DNA from: Oleidesulfovibrio alaskensis DSM 16109
GTDB taxonomy: Bacteria; Desulfobacterota; Desulfovibrionia; Desulfovibrionales; Desulfovibrionaceae
NCBI RefSeq assembly: GCF_000482745.1
Contig: NZ_AXWQ01000014.1
Location: 62,001 to 126,000, forward strand
Reading direction: 5' to 3'
Length of the DNA stretch: 64,000 nucleotides
The notes beneath the pieces are model-generated. The model was not told the origin of the DNA and searched no databases. It saw nothing but the letters and a program-made list of their open reading frames with translations. Below, one piece after another: positions 42,225 through 50,698 of the stretch. The translations under genes were made by a program, and so were the position numbers. Within the stretch, counting starts at the first letter, position 1. Every line of letters starts with the position of its first letter.

Positions 42225-43226
42225 CTACACCTTGATCCTCGGGTTGATGACAGCATACAGCAGGTCCACAAGCACGTTGATGAGCACAAACAGCGTGGCG
42301 ATAAGCATGGTGCCGCCCTGTACCGCGTTGAAATCACGCGCATACACGGCATTGAGCAGCCACGACCCTATGCCCGGCCATGCAAAGATGGTTTCTGTAA
42401 GTATGGCGCCGCCCAGCAGAATGCTGAACTGCAGCCCGATGATGGTGACAATGGGGATGAGCGCATTGCGCAGGGCGTGCTTGTAGTGCACGGCGCGCGG
42501 CGACAGCCCCTTGGCTTTGGCGGTGCGTATGTAATCCTGCCGCAGCACTTCGAGCATGCTTGACCGGGTCATGCGGGCGATGATGGCCATGGGAATGGTG
42601 CTCAGGGTGAAGGCCGGCATGATGATGTGGTGCAGAGCATCTTTGAAAGCCGCCCAGTTGCCCTGAATGATGGAATCGATAAGGTACAGATTGGTTACAG
42701 GCTCCAGCGTGATGTCATAGGAAAGCCTGCCCGACAGCGGCAGCCAGCCGAGATTGACTGAAAATATGATCATCAGCACCAGCCCCAGCCAGAAAATAGG
42801 CATGGAAACCCCGATGAGCGACAGCACCATGGAGCCGTAATCGAACAGCGAATACTGGCGCGTGGCGGAAACAATACCCGCCAGCATGCCCAGCGTAACG
42901 GCAAATACTATGGCCACCAGCGCCAGTTCCAGCGTGGCGGGAAAATGTGTGGCTATCTCGGTGGTTATTTTTTCGTTGGTTCGCAGTGCGCGGCCCAGAT
43001 CGCCCTGTGCCAGTCTGGACATGAACAGTCCGTACTGAACATACAGGGGTTTATCCAGCCCCAGCTGCTGGCGCAGTTCCGTCAGGGCTTTTTCGTTGGC
43101 ACGCTCCCCCAGCATCATTTCCGCAGGGTCTCCCGGCACAAGGTGGATCATGAAAAAGACCAGCACGGATATGCCGAGCACTGTGGGAATGACCTGAAGC
43201 AGTCTTTTTATCAGAAAATGTAGCAA
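42225..43226 (-). CDS. dppB: Dipeptide ABC transporter permease DppB type
   Basis: A permease of about 333 aa with six membrane helices. Starts 'LLHFLIKRLLQVIPTVLGISVLVFFMIHLVPGDP'-like, the standard DppB N-terminus, and has the EAA loop 'DYIRTAKAKGLSPRAVHYKHALRNALIP'. No ATG is available. TTG at 43226 has GGGAAG just upstream and gives the normal family start; a TTG at 43247 is the alternative. Confidence 0.93.
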   Translation of the reverse strand: MLHFLIKRLLQVIPTVLGISVLVFFMIHLVPGDPAEMMLGERANEKALTELRQQLGLDKPLYVQYGLFMSRLAQGDLGRALRTNEKITTEIATHFPATLELALVAIVFAVTLGMLAGIVSATRQYSLFDYGSMVLSLIGVSMPIFWLGLVLMIIFSVNLGWLPLSGRLSYDITLEPVTNLYLIDSIIQGNWAAFKDALHHIIMPAFTLSTIPMAIIARMTRSSMLEVLRQDYIRTAKAKGLSPRAVHYKHALRNALIPIVTIIGLQFSILLGGAILTETIFAWPGIGSWLLNAVYARDFNAVQGGTMLIATLFVLINVLVDLLYAVINPRIKV

Positions 43227-43247
43227 TACTCTTCCCGTTGAATACAA

Positions 43248-43275
43248 CGGCAGGGGCGGTTGCGCGCCCCTGCCG
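43248..43275 (-). other. Intercistronic hairpin between dppA and dppB
   Basis: GGCAGGGGCG (43249-43258) pairs with CGCCCCTGCC (43265-43274). Probably stabilises the abundant dppA message, as in other binding-protein operons. Confidence 0.7.
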
Positions 43276-43310
43276 GTAGATGGTTCACATGTCGTGGTCT
43301 GCCTGTGGGG

Positions 43311-44936
43311 CTACTTCAGCCATACCTTGTGCAGGTATACACTGGTTGTCGGGTGCAGTTTAAAGTCCTGCACGCGCTTGTGCTGGGGCTGTGCCACGAT
43401 GGAATGCGCCATGTTGATCATGGGAGCTTCCTGATGGATAAGTTCCTGCGCCTTTTTGTAGATTTCAATGCGCTTGGCCTGATCCGTGGTGCGCTTTCCG
43501 TCCACCATCAGCTGGTGATATTCTTCGTTTTTCCACTGGGTGCGCACGTTGGGGTCGGCCATACCGTCCAGCAGGATGGCAAGGAAGTTGTCGGGGTCGC
43601 CGTTGTCACCGGTCCAGCCCAGCTGGAACAGGTCCATGCCCGGATCCTGCGAACGCTGCTTTTTGAGGTAGGTTCCCCATTCCATGGTCACCAGTTCCAC
43701 GTTTATGCCCACGGCTTTCAGGTCGGCCTGAATGGCTTCACCCACTTTCATGCCGCTGGGATTGTAGGGACGTGCCACAGGCATGCACCACAGGGTTATC
43801 CTGTCCTGTCCGGCGGCTTTCAGTTTGCCTTCAAAATCGGCTTCCTTCAGCAGCTGGCGGGCTTTTTCGGGGTTGTATTCGTAGTCGGTGATGTCATTGT
43901 TGTAGCCCCACATGGTGGGAGGAATGGTGTTCACCGCGGGAACACCCATGCCGTAGTAGATGTTGTCCACTATGGCCTGCTTGTTGACTGCATGGGCGAT
44001 GGCACGGCGGATGCGCGCATCCTGCCAGAGTTCCTTGGTGTGGTTGAATGACAGGTAGCCCACGTTCATGCCGGGCTGGGTGATCACTTCAAGGTTGCCG
44101 TTGCTTTTTGCCAGTTCCACGTCTTCGGGGTTGGGGTACTGGCAGATGTGCACATTGCCGGACATCAGTTCGAGAAAACGGACCGAGTTGTCGGGAATGA
44201 CGCGGAAGAGGACTTTATCGAGGTAGGGGGCGCCGTCCCAGTAGCCGTCGTTGCGTTCAAGGGTGATGCGGTCGTTTTTCTGCCACGAGACAAACTTGAA
44301 AGGACCGGTGCCCACGGGGTTGGTTATGTAATCGGCACCATGCTTGAGAACGGCGGTGGGGCTGACTATGTCGGCAAAGTCCATGGCCATGTTGGCAAGA
44401 AAAGGAGCTTCCGGGCGCTTGAGTTTGTACACCACGGTGTAGTCGTCTTTTGCTTCAATGGATTCGATGATGTCGTCCATTTCCATGGAAAGCCAGTATT
44501 CCGCAGCGGGAGCCTGTTCGGGCCAGCCCCACTGTTTGCTGAAAAATTTGGCTTTGCTTTTGTCTTTCATCTGGCGTCCGTGTGAAAAGACAACGGCATC
44601 GGCATTGAAGGGGGTGCCGTCGTGGAAGCTGACACCTTCGCGCAGATGGAAGGTATAGGTCATGCCGTCTTCGGAAATATCCCACGATGTGGCCAGCGAG
44701 GGGGTAAGCGCAGTGGATTCGGGCATAAAGCCCACAAGTGCGTCGTAGATGTTGTCGCACACCATGAACGAGTTGCCGTCAGTCTCATATGCGGGGTCAA
44801 GACCGGGGCTGTCTGCACCGCGGGCAAAGACCAGCGTTCCGCCCTGTTTGGGCGCCGCCAGAACAGACTGGGGGGTGAGCGAATAGGCTGTCAGTGCAAC
44901 CGCAGCCAGCGTGAACAGCAAGAGTTTTTTCAGCAT
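43311..44936 (-). CDS. dppA: Periplasmic dipeptide/oligopeptide-binding protein DppA type
   Basis: 541 aa of the family 5 solute-binding proteins. Cleavable signal peptide ('LLLFTLAAVALTAYSLTPQSVLAA'). Seen: 'GGTLVFARGADSPGLDPAYETDGNSF' near the mature N-terminus, 'LREGVSFHDGTPFNADAVVFS', 'PVGTGPFKFVSW', 'ARIRRAIAHAVNKQAIVDNIYYGMG' and 'LGWTGDNGDPDNFL'. Strong GGGAGG before the ATG. First gene of the dpp operon, with its own promoter at about 45030. Confidence 0.96.
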   Translation of the reverse strand: MLKKLLLFTLAAVALTAYSLTPQSVLAAPKQGGTLVFARGADSPGLDPAYETDGNSFMVCDNIYDALVGFMPESTALTPSLATSWDISEDGMTYTFHLREGVSFHDGTPFNADAVVFSHGRQMKDKSKAKFFSKQWGWPEQAPAAEYWLSMEMDDIIESIEAKDDYTVVYKLKRPEAPFLANMAMDFADIVSPTAVLKHGADYITNPVGTGPFKFVSWQKNDRITLERNDGYWDGAPYLDKVLFRVIPDNSVRFLELMSGNVHICQYPNPEDVELAKSNGNLEVITQPGMNVGYLSFNHTKELWQDARIRRAIAHAVNKQAIVDNIYYGMGVPAVNTIPPTMWGYNNDITDYEYNPEKARQLLKEADFEGKLKAAGQDRITLWCMPVARPYNPSGMKVGEAIQADLKAVGINVELVTMEWGTYLKKQRSQDPGMDLFQLGWTGDNGDPDNFLAILLDGMADPNVRTQWKNEEYHQLMVDGKRTTDQAKRIEIYKKAQELIHQEAPMINMAHSIVAQPQHKRVQDFKLHPTTSVYLHKVWLK

Positions 44937-45026
44937 GCAAGCCTCCCGGAAAGAAAGATGGTTGTGTTCTGCCGTATGGTTCCCCGCCGCCTGCCGGGCA
45001 GACGGCGGGGTGGCGTCATCCGGTCA

Positions 45027-45046
45027 ATTATATCACAAAAATGTGA
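45027..45046 (-). promoter_or_regulatory. dppA promoter with overlapping palindrome
   Basis: On the minus strand a perfect TATAAT (45027-45032) preceded by the inverted repeat TCACA-AAAA-TGTGA (45033-45046). The -35 is poor (TTTCCT), so an activator or repressor at the palindrome is likely. Confidence 0.55.
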
Positions 45047-45085
45047 CGAAGGAAAGCGCCGCTGTCTAACCCCTTAGCTGAACAC

Positions 45086-46177
45086 TCAAACTGCGGCATG
45101 CTCCTCCATTTCGCGGGCGAGCTGCATCAGCGGGTCGTAGATGCTCTGCAGACTGGGAATGTGCAGACACTCATCGCGTGAATGCAGGGTGTTAAAGCCT
45201 TCGGCACCCCATACAACGCCCGTGAGGCCGTTTTCGCCCAGATACCGGGCATCACTTGCTCCGTGGGCCTTGCCCGCCGTTGCACCGGACAACGCCAGCA
45301 GTCTTTCTGTGTAGGGGCTGTCTGCAGCCAGAAAAACAGGCACGGTGCGCACAATGCTGACCGTTCCCGAGACTGTTTTACGTATTTTGTCAATCAGTGC
45401 TGCGGGATCGTCATGTTCCGTCACGCGGATGTTGAACCAGCCTTCCGCCACGTCGGGCACCTTGTTGGTGGATTCTCCGGCCCGTATTCTGCCCAGATTG
45501 ACCGTGCGGTGCCAGTGGTCCTCATTTTCTTCGGCAAACAGCGTTTTCAGCCTCGTATAGTCCTCCATCAGCAGGTCAACGGCGTTCACTCCCATCCACG
45601 GGCGGGCGCCATGGGCCGCCTTTCCCGTGCAGGTCAGCTTTATGTCGATGATGCCTTTTTCCTTGGTGATGACCTGCTGCGGATTACCGCCGTCCAGCGC
45701 CACCACATAGTCGGCCCTGATGAGTGGCAGGGCTTTGGCGGCGCCGTTCATGCCGCCTATTTCTTCGTCGCCGGTGATAAGCAGCCCCAGCGCCATGTCC
45801 TTCTGGCTGCGTCCGGCGGCCTTCAGGGCGTTCAGCCGGTCTCTGAACATGACAAGTCCCAGCGCCACGGCATACTTGTCGTCATTGGCGCCGCGTCCGT
45901 ACAATCTGTCATTTTCCACACGCGGAACAAACAGGTCGTCCTCCGCGTCCACCACATCTATGTGGGCCATCAGCAGCAGCCCCGCCCTGCCTTTTTCGGG
46001 CAGCACCATAACGGAGGGAATTCCGTCGTGGTCCATGCGTTCGGCATGAATGCCGTTCTGTGCGCACCAGTCCATGATGAAACCGGCACAGCGTGAGATT
46101 TGCTCCGGTCTGGAGTGCATGCTGGGAAAGCGGATGAGATCGCTTGTCAGTTCGACAATGTGTTGCATAGAAGACAC
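45086..46177 (-). CDS. M20-family metallopeptidase (dipeptidase-like)
   Basis: A 363-aa zinc exopeptidase. Catalytic and metal residues are visible in 'LMAHIDVVDAED', 'YGRGANDDKYAVAL' (bridging Asp), 'ITGDEEIGGMNG' (general base Glu pair), 'VVALDGGNP' and 'NTLHSRDECLHIP' near the C-terminus (last His ligand). An inserted dimerisation domain lies at about 170-280 ('AHGARPWMGVNAVDL'). Resembles PepV/ArgE-DapE types. GTG at 46177 is preferred: AAGGAG lies six bases upstream, while the ATG at 46168 lacks one. It precedes the dipeptide transporter by 149 bp on the same strand, consistent with peptide use. Confidence 0.88.
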   Translation of the reverse strand: MSSMQHIVELTSDLIRFPSMHSRPEQISRCAGFIMDWCAQNGIHAERMDHDGIPSVMVLPEKGRAGLLLMAHIDVVDAEDDLFVPRVENDRLYGRGANDDKYAVALGLVMFRDRLNALKAAGRSQKDMALGLLITGDEEIGGMNGAAKALPLIRADYVVALDGGNPQQVITKEKGIIDIKLTCTGKAAHGARPWMGVNAVDLLMEDYTRLKTLFAEENEDHWHRTVNLGRIRAGESTNKVPDVAEGWFNIRVTEHDDPAALIDKIRKTVSGTVSIVRTVPVFLAADSPYTERLLALSGATAGKAHGASDARYLGENGLTGVVWGAEGFNTLHSRDECLHIPSLQSIYDPLMQLAREMEEHAAV

Positions 46178-46506
46178 TGCGGACTCCTTTTTTATATGAT
46201 ATATGTGACAGGTGACGGCTATCTTGCGCGCGCAGACGGTCTTTTGGCAAGTCCCGCGCGCACTGCGCCGTGTATGTTGCATGCAAGGCCGCGGTGTGGG
46301 GTGTGCCGGCTGTTTTTTTTACCGGCGTTCCCTTGCCATGTGCACAGGGTATGCTTAACAGCTGTGCATTGTCAGGGGCCGCACAGTGTACGGGGAGCTG
46401 CACCGTGCAGGCCGCTGCCGGAAGAGGCGGACGGGCATCCGCCTGCTTCAAGCGGGCCGGCGTTTCCGGCATGATTCAACATCAGCGCGGGTGATCCGCA
46501 GAGGTA
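46178..46506. other. Divergent intergenic region
   Basis: 329 bp between the peptidase and the antiporter. Small hairpins (for example GGCGGA/TCCGCC near 46428-46445) but no clear promoter or gene. Confidence 0.5.
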
Positions 46507-47484
46507 ATGATGACGCTTCCTATTCTTGCTATTGTGGCAGGTCTTGTGCTGCTTGTGTACAGCGCAGACCGTTTTGTGCTGGGGTCTTCCGCCACGGCAC
46601 GGCATTTCGGCATGCCTCCGCTGCTTATCGGCATGGTCATTGTGGGCTTCGGCACTTCCGTGCCTGAAATGCTTGTTTCACTTATGGCCGCCATGAGCGG
46701 AACCCCCGGCATCGCGCTGGGCAACGCTTACGGCTCCAATATAACCAACATAGGTCTCATACTGGGCGCCACTGCCGTTCTGGGACCTGTGATGGTCAGC
46801 TCTCAGGTGCTCCGCAAGGAGCTGCCCATTCTTATCGGGGTGACACTGCTTACCGCCGCACTGTTGTGGGACGGCTCGCTGGACAGGACCAATGCTCTGG
46901 TGCTGCTCGCCGTGTTTTTTGTTCTTGTGGGCTGGTCTGTTTATCAGGGCATGCATTCCACGCGCGACGCATTCGGGCAGGAGATGGAACAGCAGGCCGG
47001 TACGCAGCCGCTGGCGCTCAAGGCCGCACTGGGCTGGACAGCCGCCGGACTGGTGTTGCTCATTATCAGCTCGCGCTTGCTTGTGTGGGGTGCCATGAAA
47101 GTAGCCGTGGCGCTGGGTATGAGCGATCTGGTCATAGGGCTGACCATTGTGGCTGTGGGCACTTCGCTGCCCGAGCTGGCTTCTTCGCTGGCTGCCGCCC
47201 GTCGCGGAGAGCACGACATAGCGCTGGGCAACGTTGTGGGCTCCAACCTGTTCAACACACTGGCTGTTGTGGGCATAGCCGGAGCGGTGCAGCCCATGCA
47301 GGTGGACCCGTCCGCCCTGGGACGCGATCTGCTGGTCATGGGCGGCTTTACCGTGGCGCTTTTTGTCATGGGATACCCCGTGCGCCGCGCGGGCCGCATC
47401 AACAGGCTGGAAGGGGGCGCACTGCTGTGCGCATATGCTGCGTACACTGTCTGGCTGGTGGGCGTGGCAGGGCAAAGCGCCTGA
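46507..47484 (+). CDS. Calcium/sodium antiporter (YrbG type)
   Basis: A 325-aa CaCA-superfamily inner-membrane exchanger. Two alpha-repeats of opposite topology are plain: 'GFGTSVPEMLVSLMAAMSG...GNAYGSNITNIGLILG' (about 46-95) and 'AVGTSLPELASSLAAARRG...GNVVGSNLFNTLAVVG' (about 217-265), including the acidic residues that bind the cation. About ten helices. The usual function is Ca2+ or other cation extrusion against Na+ or H+. Start ATG 46507 (or 46510). Confidence 0.94.
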   Translation: MMTLPILAIVAGLVLLVYSADRFVLGSSATARHFGMPPLLIGMVIVGFGTSVPEMLVSLMAAMSGTPGIALGNAYGSNITNIGLILGATAVLGPVMVSSQVLRKELPILIGVTLLTAALLWDGSLDRTNALVLLAVFFVLVGWSVYQGMHSTRDAFGQEMEQQAGTQPLALKAALGWTAAGLVLLIISSRLLVWGAMKVAVALGMSDLVIGLTIVAVGTSLPELASSLAAARRGEHDIALGNVVGSNLFNTLAVVGIAGAVQPMQVDPSALGRDLLVMGGFTVALFVMGYPVRRAGRINRLEGGALLCAYAAYTVWLVGVAGQSA

Positions 47485-47509
47485 CAGCCATACCGGATAT
47501 ACAAAAAAG

Positions 47510-47538
47510 GAAAGGAGCTCCGGCTCCTTTCTTTTTTT
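47510..47538 (+). terminator. Terminator of the antiporter gene
   Basis: GAAAGGAGC / GCTCCTTTC perfect 9-bp stem, TCCG loop and seven T. Confidence 0.92.
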
Positions 47539-47540
47539 GT

Positions 47541-47558
47541 AATGTGTCCGACATGATG
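47541..47558. repeat. Dispersed 18-bp motif, copy 2
   Basis: AATGTGTCCGACATGATG; 17 of 18 bases match the copy at 33271-33288. It lies just upstream of the nickel promoter. Confidence 0.65.
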
Positions 47559-47569
47559 CGCTGTCCCCG

Positions 47570-47598
47570 TTGACAGTATTACTTGCGGGCAGTAGTGT
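47570..47598 (+). promoter_or_regulatory. Promoter of the nickel transporter operon
   Basis: Perfect TTGACA (47570-47575), a 17-bp spacer and TAGTGT (47593-47598). The predicted start (about 47605) coincides with the left edge of the NikR site. Confidence 0.6.
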
Positions 47599-47604
47599 GA
47601 GCGG

Positions 47605-47631
47605 GTGTTATGTAAAGCGATTGCGTAACAC
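47605..47631 (+). promoter_or_regulatory. NikR operator
   Basis: GTGTTAT-N13-GTAACAC. This is the GTGTTAC-N13/14-GTAACAC NikR motif described for Desulfovibrio, with one mismatch. It would cover the first transcribed bases, giving nickel-dependent repression. Confidence 0.85.
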
Positions 47632-47709
47632 CATGCGGGCGCAGGTGTGATGCGCTTTATTTTCTGCCACCAGCTTGGGCAGCCACACGCACAACCGGAG
47701 GTAACGGGT

Positions 47710-48528
47710 ATGGTACATTGGTTTTCACGGGTAAACGGCAAGGGTGTTCTGCGGCGCGCCATGGTGCGCGGTGCGGTTGCATGTTCGCTTGTAGCGGCCA
47801 CATACGGCATGGCACTGGCACACTTCGGCATGGTTATTCCTTCCGCTTCTGTGGCGGTGGAAAAAGATCAGGCAGCTCTCAGCCTTCAGGTGTCTTTTTC
47901 TCACCCCATGGAACTGCAGGGCATGGATATGGCCGCCCCGCAGGAATTTGCCGTGATTGCCGACGGCCGTAAAACCGACCTGACCGGCGGGCTGGAAGCT
48001 GCCACCGTCATGGGGCACAAGGCGTGGAAAGCTGAGTACCAGATCAAACGTCCGGGCGTGGCCCAGTTTTATGTCATCCCCCGGCTGTACTGGGAACCGG
48101 CCGAAGATTGTTACATCCAGCATCTTACCAAAACCTATGTGGCCAGCTTCGGCGAAGAGGAAGGTTGGGACGTTCCTGCCGGTCTGCGCACTGAAATAGT
48201 GCCGCTGACAAGGCCCTTTGCAAACTACGCCGGTAATGTGTTTCAGGGCCGGGTACTGATGGAAGGCAAGCCTGTGGCCGGTGCTGTGGTGGAGGTGGAG
48301 TATTACAATAAAGAAGGCAGATATGCCGCTCCCAACGAATATTTTGTTACGCAGTCGGTACTGACCGACGCGGACGGCGTGTTCACATATGCCGTGCCGT
48401 GGGCTGGCTGGTGGGGATTTGCCGCACTGAATACTGCTCCTGAAAAAATTGACTACAACGGCGAGAAAAAAGACCTTGAACTCGGGGCCGTATTGTGGAC
48501 AGAGTTTCTTGAACCGATGAAAAAATAA
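47710..48528 (+). CDS. nikK: Nickel-uptake periplasmic component NikK (DUF4198)
   Basis: 272 aa with a signal peptide ('AMVRGAVACSLVAATYGMALA'). The mature start 'HFGMVIPS' puts a histidine at or near the new N-terminus, useful for metal capture. The DUF4198 fold comprises an N-terminal beta domain and a C-terminal carboxypeptidase-regulatory-like domain ('NVFQGRVLMEGKPVAGAVVEVEYYN'). In deltaproteobacteria it accompanies NikM-type ECF nickel transporters. GGAGG precedes the ATG at 47710. First gene after the NikR site. Confidence 0.88.
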   Translation: MVHWFSRVNGKGVLRRAMVRGAVACSLVAATYGMALAHFGMVIPSASVAVEKDQAALSLQVSFSHPMELQGMDMAAPQEFAVIADGRKTDLTGGLEAATVMGHKAWKAEYQIKRPGVAQFYVIPRLYWEPAEDCYIQHLTKTYVASFGEEEGWDVPAGLRTEIVPLTRPFANYAGNVFQGRVLMEGKPVAGAVVEVEYYNKEGRYAAPNEYFVTQSVLTDADGVFTYAVPWAGWWGFAALNTAPEKIDYNGEKKDLELGAVLWTEFLEPMKK

Positions 48529-48635
48529 CGCTATGCACCTGACGAGTGCGGCGGCCGCACCTCCGGCCGCCGCACTTTTTTTACCGGACTGCGCAGAGGC
48601 GGAATGTCCGGTGCTTCAGCAAAAGGACGAAAGGC

Positions 48636-49250
48636 ATGCACATATCGGAAGGGGTACTTTCAGCACCGGTTTTGCTGTGCGGTGCCGCCGTGGCGGCGGC
48701 GGGCATCGCGGCGGGACTGCGCAGGATGGACTATGACCGCCTGATGACCGTGGCGCTGCTTTCGGCCGCTTTTTTTGTGGGATCCCTCATCCATATACCG
48801 GTGGGGCCGGCCAGCGCACATCTTATTCTTAACGGGCTGCTGGGCGCAGTGCTCGGTTGGGCGGCCTTTCCGGCCATATTCACCGCACTGCTGCTGCAGG
48901 CCGTGCTTTTTCAGTACGGCGGGCTGACCATTCTGGGCGTGAACACGGCAACCATGGCTTCTGCCGCGGTGCTGTGCTTCTATCTTTTTTCTCCGCTTAT
49001 GCGCAGGCAGGGGCGCTGGCGGCTGCTGGGCGGTTTTTGCTGCGGGGCGTGCGGCGTGCTGTTTGCAGGGCTGTTCACAGCGGCAAGTCTTGCGTTTTCT
49101 GATGAAGGCTTCCGCCATGCTGCCGGCATGATTCTGGTGGCGCATATTCCCGTCATGGTGGTGGAAGGCATCATCACCGCTCTTACTGTTTCGTTTCTGG
49201 CCCGCGCGCGGCCTGAAGTGCTGCATATGAATGCCGGAAAACAGCGTTGA
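48636..49250 (+). CDS. nikM: ECF nickel transporter substrate-binding membrane protein NikM/CbiM
   Basis: 204 aa, about six to seven helices. It begins Met1-His2 ('MHISEGVLSAPVLL'), the metal-coordinating N-terminus of CbiM/NikM proteins, and has 'GSLIHIPVGPASAHLILNGLLGAVLGW', the second conserved block with nickel-ligand histidines. 'QYGGLTILGVNTATMA' completes the family pattern. The fused NikN part is absent; NikL follows instead. AAAGGA precedes the ATG. Confidence 0.93.
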   Translation: MHISEGVLSAPVLLCGAAVAAAGIAAGLRRMDYDRLMTVALLSAAFFVGSLIHIPVGPASAHLILNGLLGAVLGWAAFPAIFTALLLQAVLFQYGGLTILGVNTATMASAAVLCFYLFSPLMRRQGRWRLLGGFCCGACGVLFAGLFTAASLAFSDEGFRHAAGMILVAHIPVMVVEGIITALTVSFLARARPEVLHMNAGKQR

Positions 49251-49274
49251 GTGCACGGATAGAAGGAGGTGCAG

Positions 49275-49922
49275 ATGAAATTGCGGACTGAATTGCGGCC
49301 GGGCTGCATATGCGTTGTCATGTTGCTGATGCTTACGGCGCTGCCGGCACAGGCGCATCGGGTGAACGTATTTGCTTATGCCGAGGGCGACCGGATAACT
49401 GTGGAGGCCGGATACAGCAAATCGCGGCCGGTTATGGGCGGCACAGTGGTGGTGGCCGACAAAGCCGACGGGGACGAGTTTCTGCGCGGCGTGACGGATG
49501 ATAATGGCATATTTGTCTTTACCGTGCCGGATGCTGCCAAAAAAGAGAAAGCCGATCTGCGCATTACTCTGCTTGCCGGAGAAGGGCATCAGGACTCATG
49601 GATAGTGCAGGCCGGGGAATACGCTGCGGAGGCAGCGCCGCGTGATGCCGCAGCTTCCGGAGTGACGTATTCCGGCCGGGGCGCGGCGGGCAGCCGGCAG
49701 GCCGGTGCTGCCGCCGGCGCGCAGGGCGGCCATGTGAGCGTTGATGAAGCGCTGCTGCGGCAGGTGGTGGAAGAAGTTGTGGAGCGCAAGATTGCTCCCG
49801 TGCGCACCATGCTGGTGGAGCAGCATGAATCAGGGCCGGGGTTTGCCGACATTCTGGGCGGTCTGGGATATTTTGCAGGGCTGTTCGGCATTGCCGCGTA
49901 TCTTAAAAGCCGCAGGCGCTGA
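49275..49922 (+). CDS. nikL: Nickel transporter accessory subunit NikL
   Basis: 215 aa. Signal peptide ('CVVMLLMLTALPAQA'), then mature 'HRVNVFAYAEGDRITVEAGYS' (again an N-terminal His), a carboxypeptidase-regulatory-like beta domain ('GGTVVVADK...TDDNGIFVFTVP'), an Ala/Gly linker, a helix 'LLRQVVEEVVERKIAPVRTMLVEQ' and a C-terminal membrane anchor 'GGLGYFAGLFGIAAYLKSRRR'. This layout is that of NikL in NikMLQO systems, where it replaces NikN. AAGGAGG fixes the ATG at 49275. Twelve bases before nikQ. Confidence 0.88.
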   Translation: MKLRTELRPGCICVVMLLMLTALPAQAHRVNVFAYAEGDRITVEAGYSKSRPVMGGTVVVADKADGDEFLRGVTDDNGIFVFTVPDAAKKEKADLRITLLAGEGHQDSWIVQAGEYAAEAAPRDAAASGVTYSGRGAAGSRQAGAAAGAQGGHVSVDEALLRQVVEEVVERKIAPVRTMLVEQHESGPGFADILGGLGYFAGLFGIAAYLKSRRR

Positions 49923-49933
49923 CCGGACCATGT

Positions 49934-50698
49934 ATGTTTGATGAACCTTTCAGCCGCGGCACCAGCCTGTTGCATCGTCTTGATCCCCGCATAAAGCTGA
50001 CCGCGGCTTTTGTGCTGTCGTGCATTGTTGCCGTGGCCGCCCGCCGCGATGTGGCGCTGGCGGCGCTGTGCGCGGCGGCTTTTCTGGCCGTGTGGTCGCG
50101 CCCGCCCGTGCGGCCGTTGCTCGGCCGTCTTGCGGCGGTGAATGTCTTTGTGCTGTTTTTGTGGGTCGTGCTGCCCTTTACATACGGCGGTGTGCAGACG
50201 GATGAAGGCGTATTCGCGGTATCCCGCGCCGGGGTGGACATGGCGCTGCTTGTCACTCTGAAATCCAACGCCATCGTGTTGCTTTTCATTGCCTGTGTGG
50301 CCACATCGGACGCGGCGGCTGTGGGGCATGCGTTGTGCAGGCTGGGGGTGCCGCGCAAGCTGGTGTTTCTTTTTCTTTTCACGTACCGCTATGTGCATGT
50401 GCTGCTGCAGGAATATGAGCGCCTGCGCACGGCTGCCCGGCTGCGCGGTTTTGTGCCCGGTACCGGACTGCATACATACGGTACTCTGGCCAATATGCTG
50501 GGCATGGTCATCCTGCGCAGTCTCGACCGGTCGCAGCGGGTGTACGAAGCCATGATTCTGCGCGGGTTTGACGGTCGTTTTCATTCATTGTGCACTTTAC
50601 GGTTGCACCGGCGTGATGTTGTTTTCGGCTGCGGTGCGGCTGTGGCGGCCTGTATGCTTGTTTATGCGGAATTTGCCGGAGGACTGCATGTCATCTGA
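49934..50698 (+). CDS. nikQ: ECF transporter transmembrane (T) subunit NikQ/CbiQ
   Basis: A 254-aa inner-membrane energy-coupling subunit. 'LHRLDPRIKLTAAFVLSCIVAVAA' and 'FLFLFTYRYVHVLLQEYERLRTAARLRGF' contain the Ala-Arg-Gly type coupling helices that contact the ATPase ('AARLRGF' and 'AMILRGFDG'). About five to six membrane helices. It overlaps nikO by 11 bases. Confidence 0.94.
   Translation: MFDEPFSRGTSLLHRLDPRIKLTAAFVLSCIVAVAARRDVALAALCAAAFLAVWSRPPVRPLLGRLAAVNVFVLFLWVVLPFTYGGVQTDEGVFAVSRAGVDMALLVTLKSNAIVLLFIACVATSDAAAVGHALCRLGVPRKLVFLFLFTYRYVHVLLQEYERLRTAARLRGFVPGTGLHTYGTLANMLGMVILRSLDRSQRVYEAMILRGFDGRFHSLCTLRLHRRDVVFGCGAAVAACMLVYAEFAGGLHVI

Noticed and set aside
47541..47709. Cobalamin riboswitch upstream of the CbiM-like transporter
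   Set aside because: No B12-box sequence; a clear NikR operator and the DUF4198/NikL partners point to nickel.
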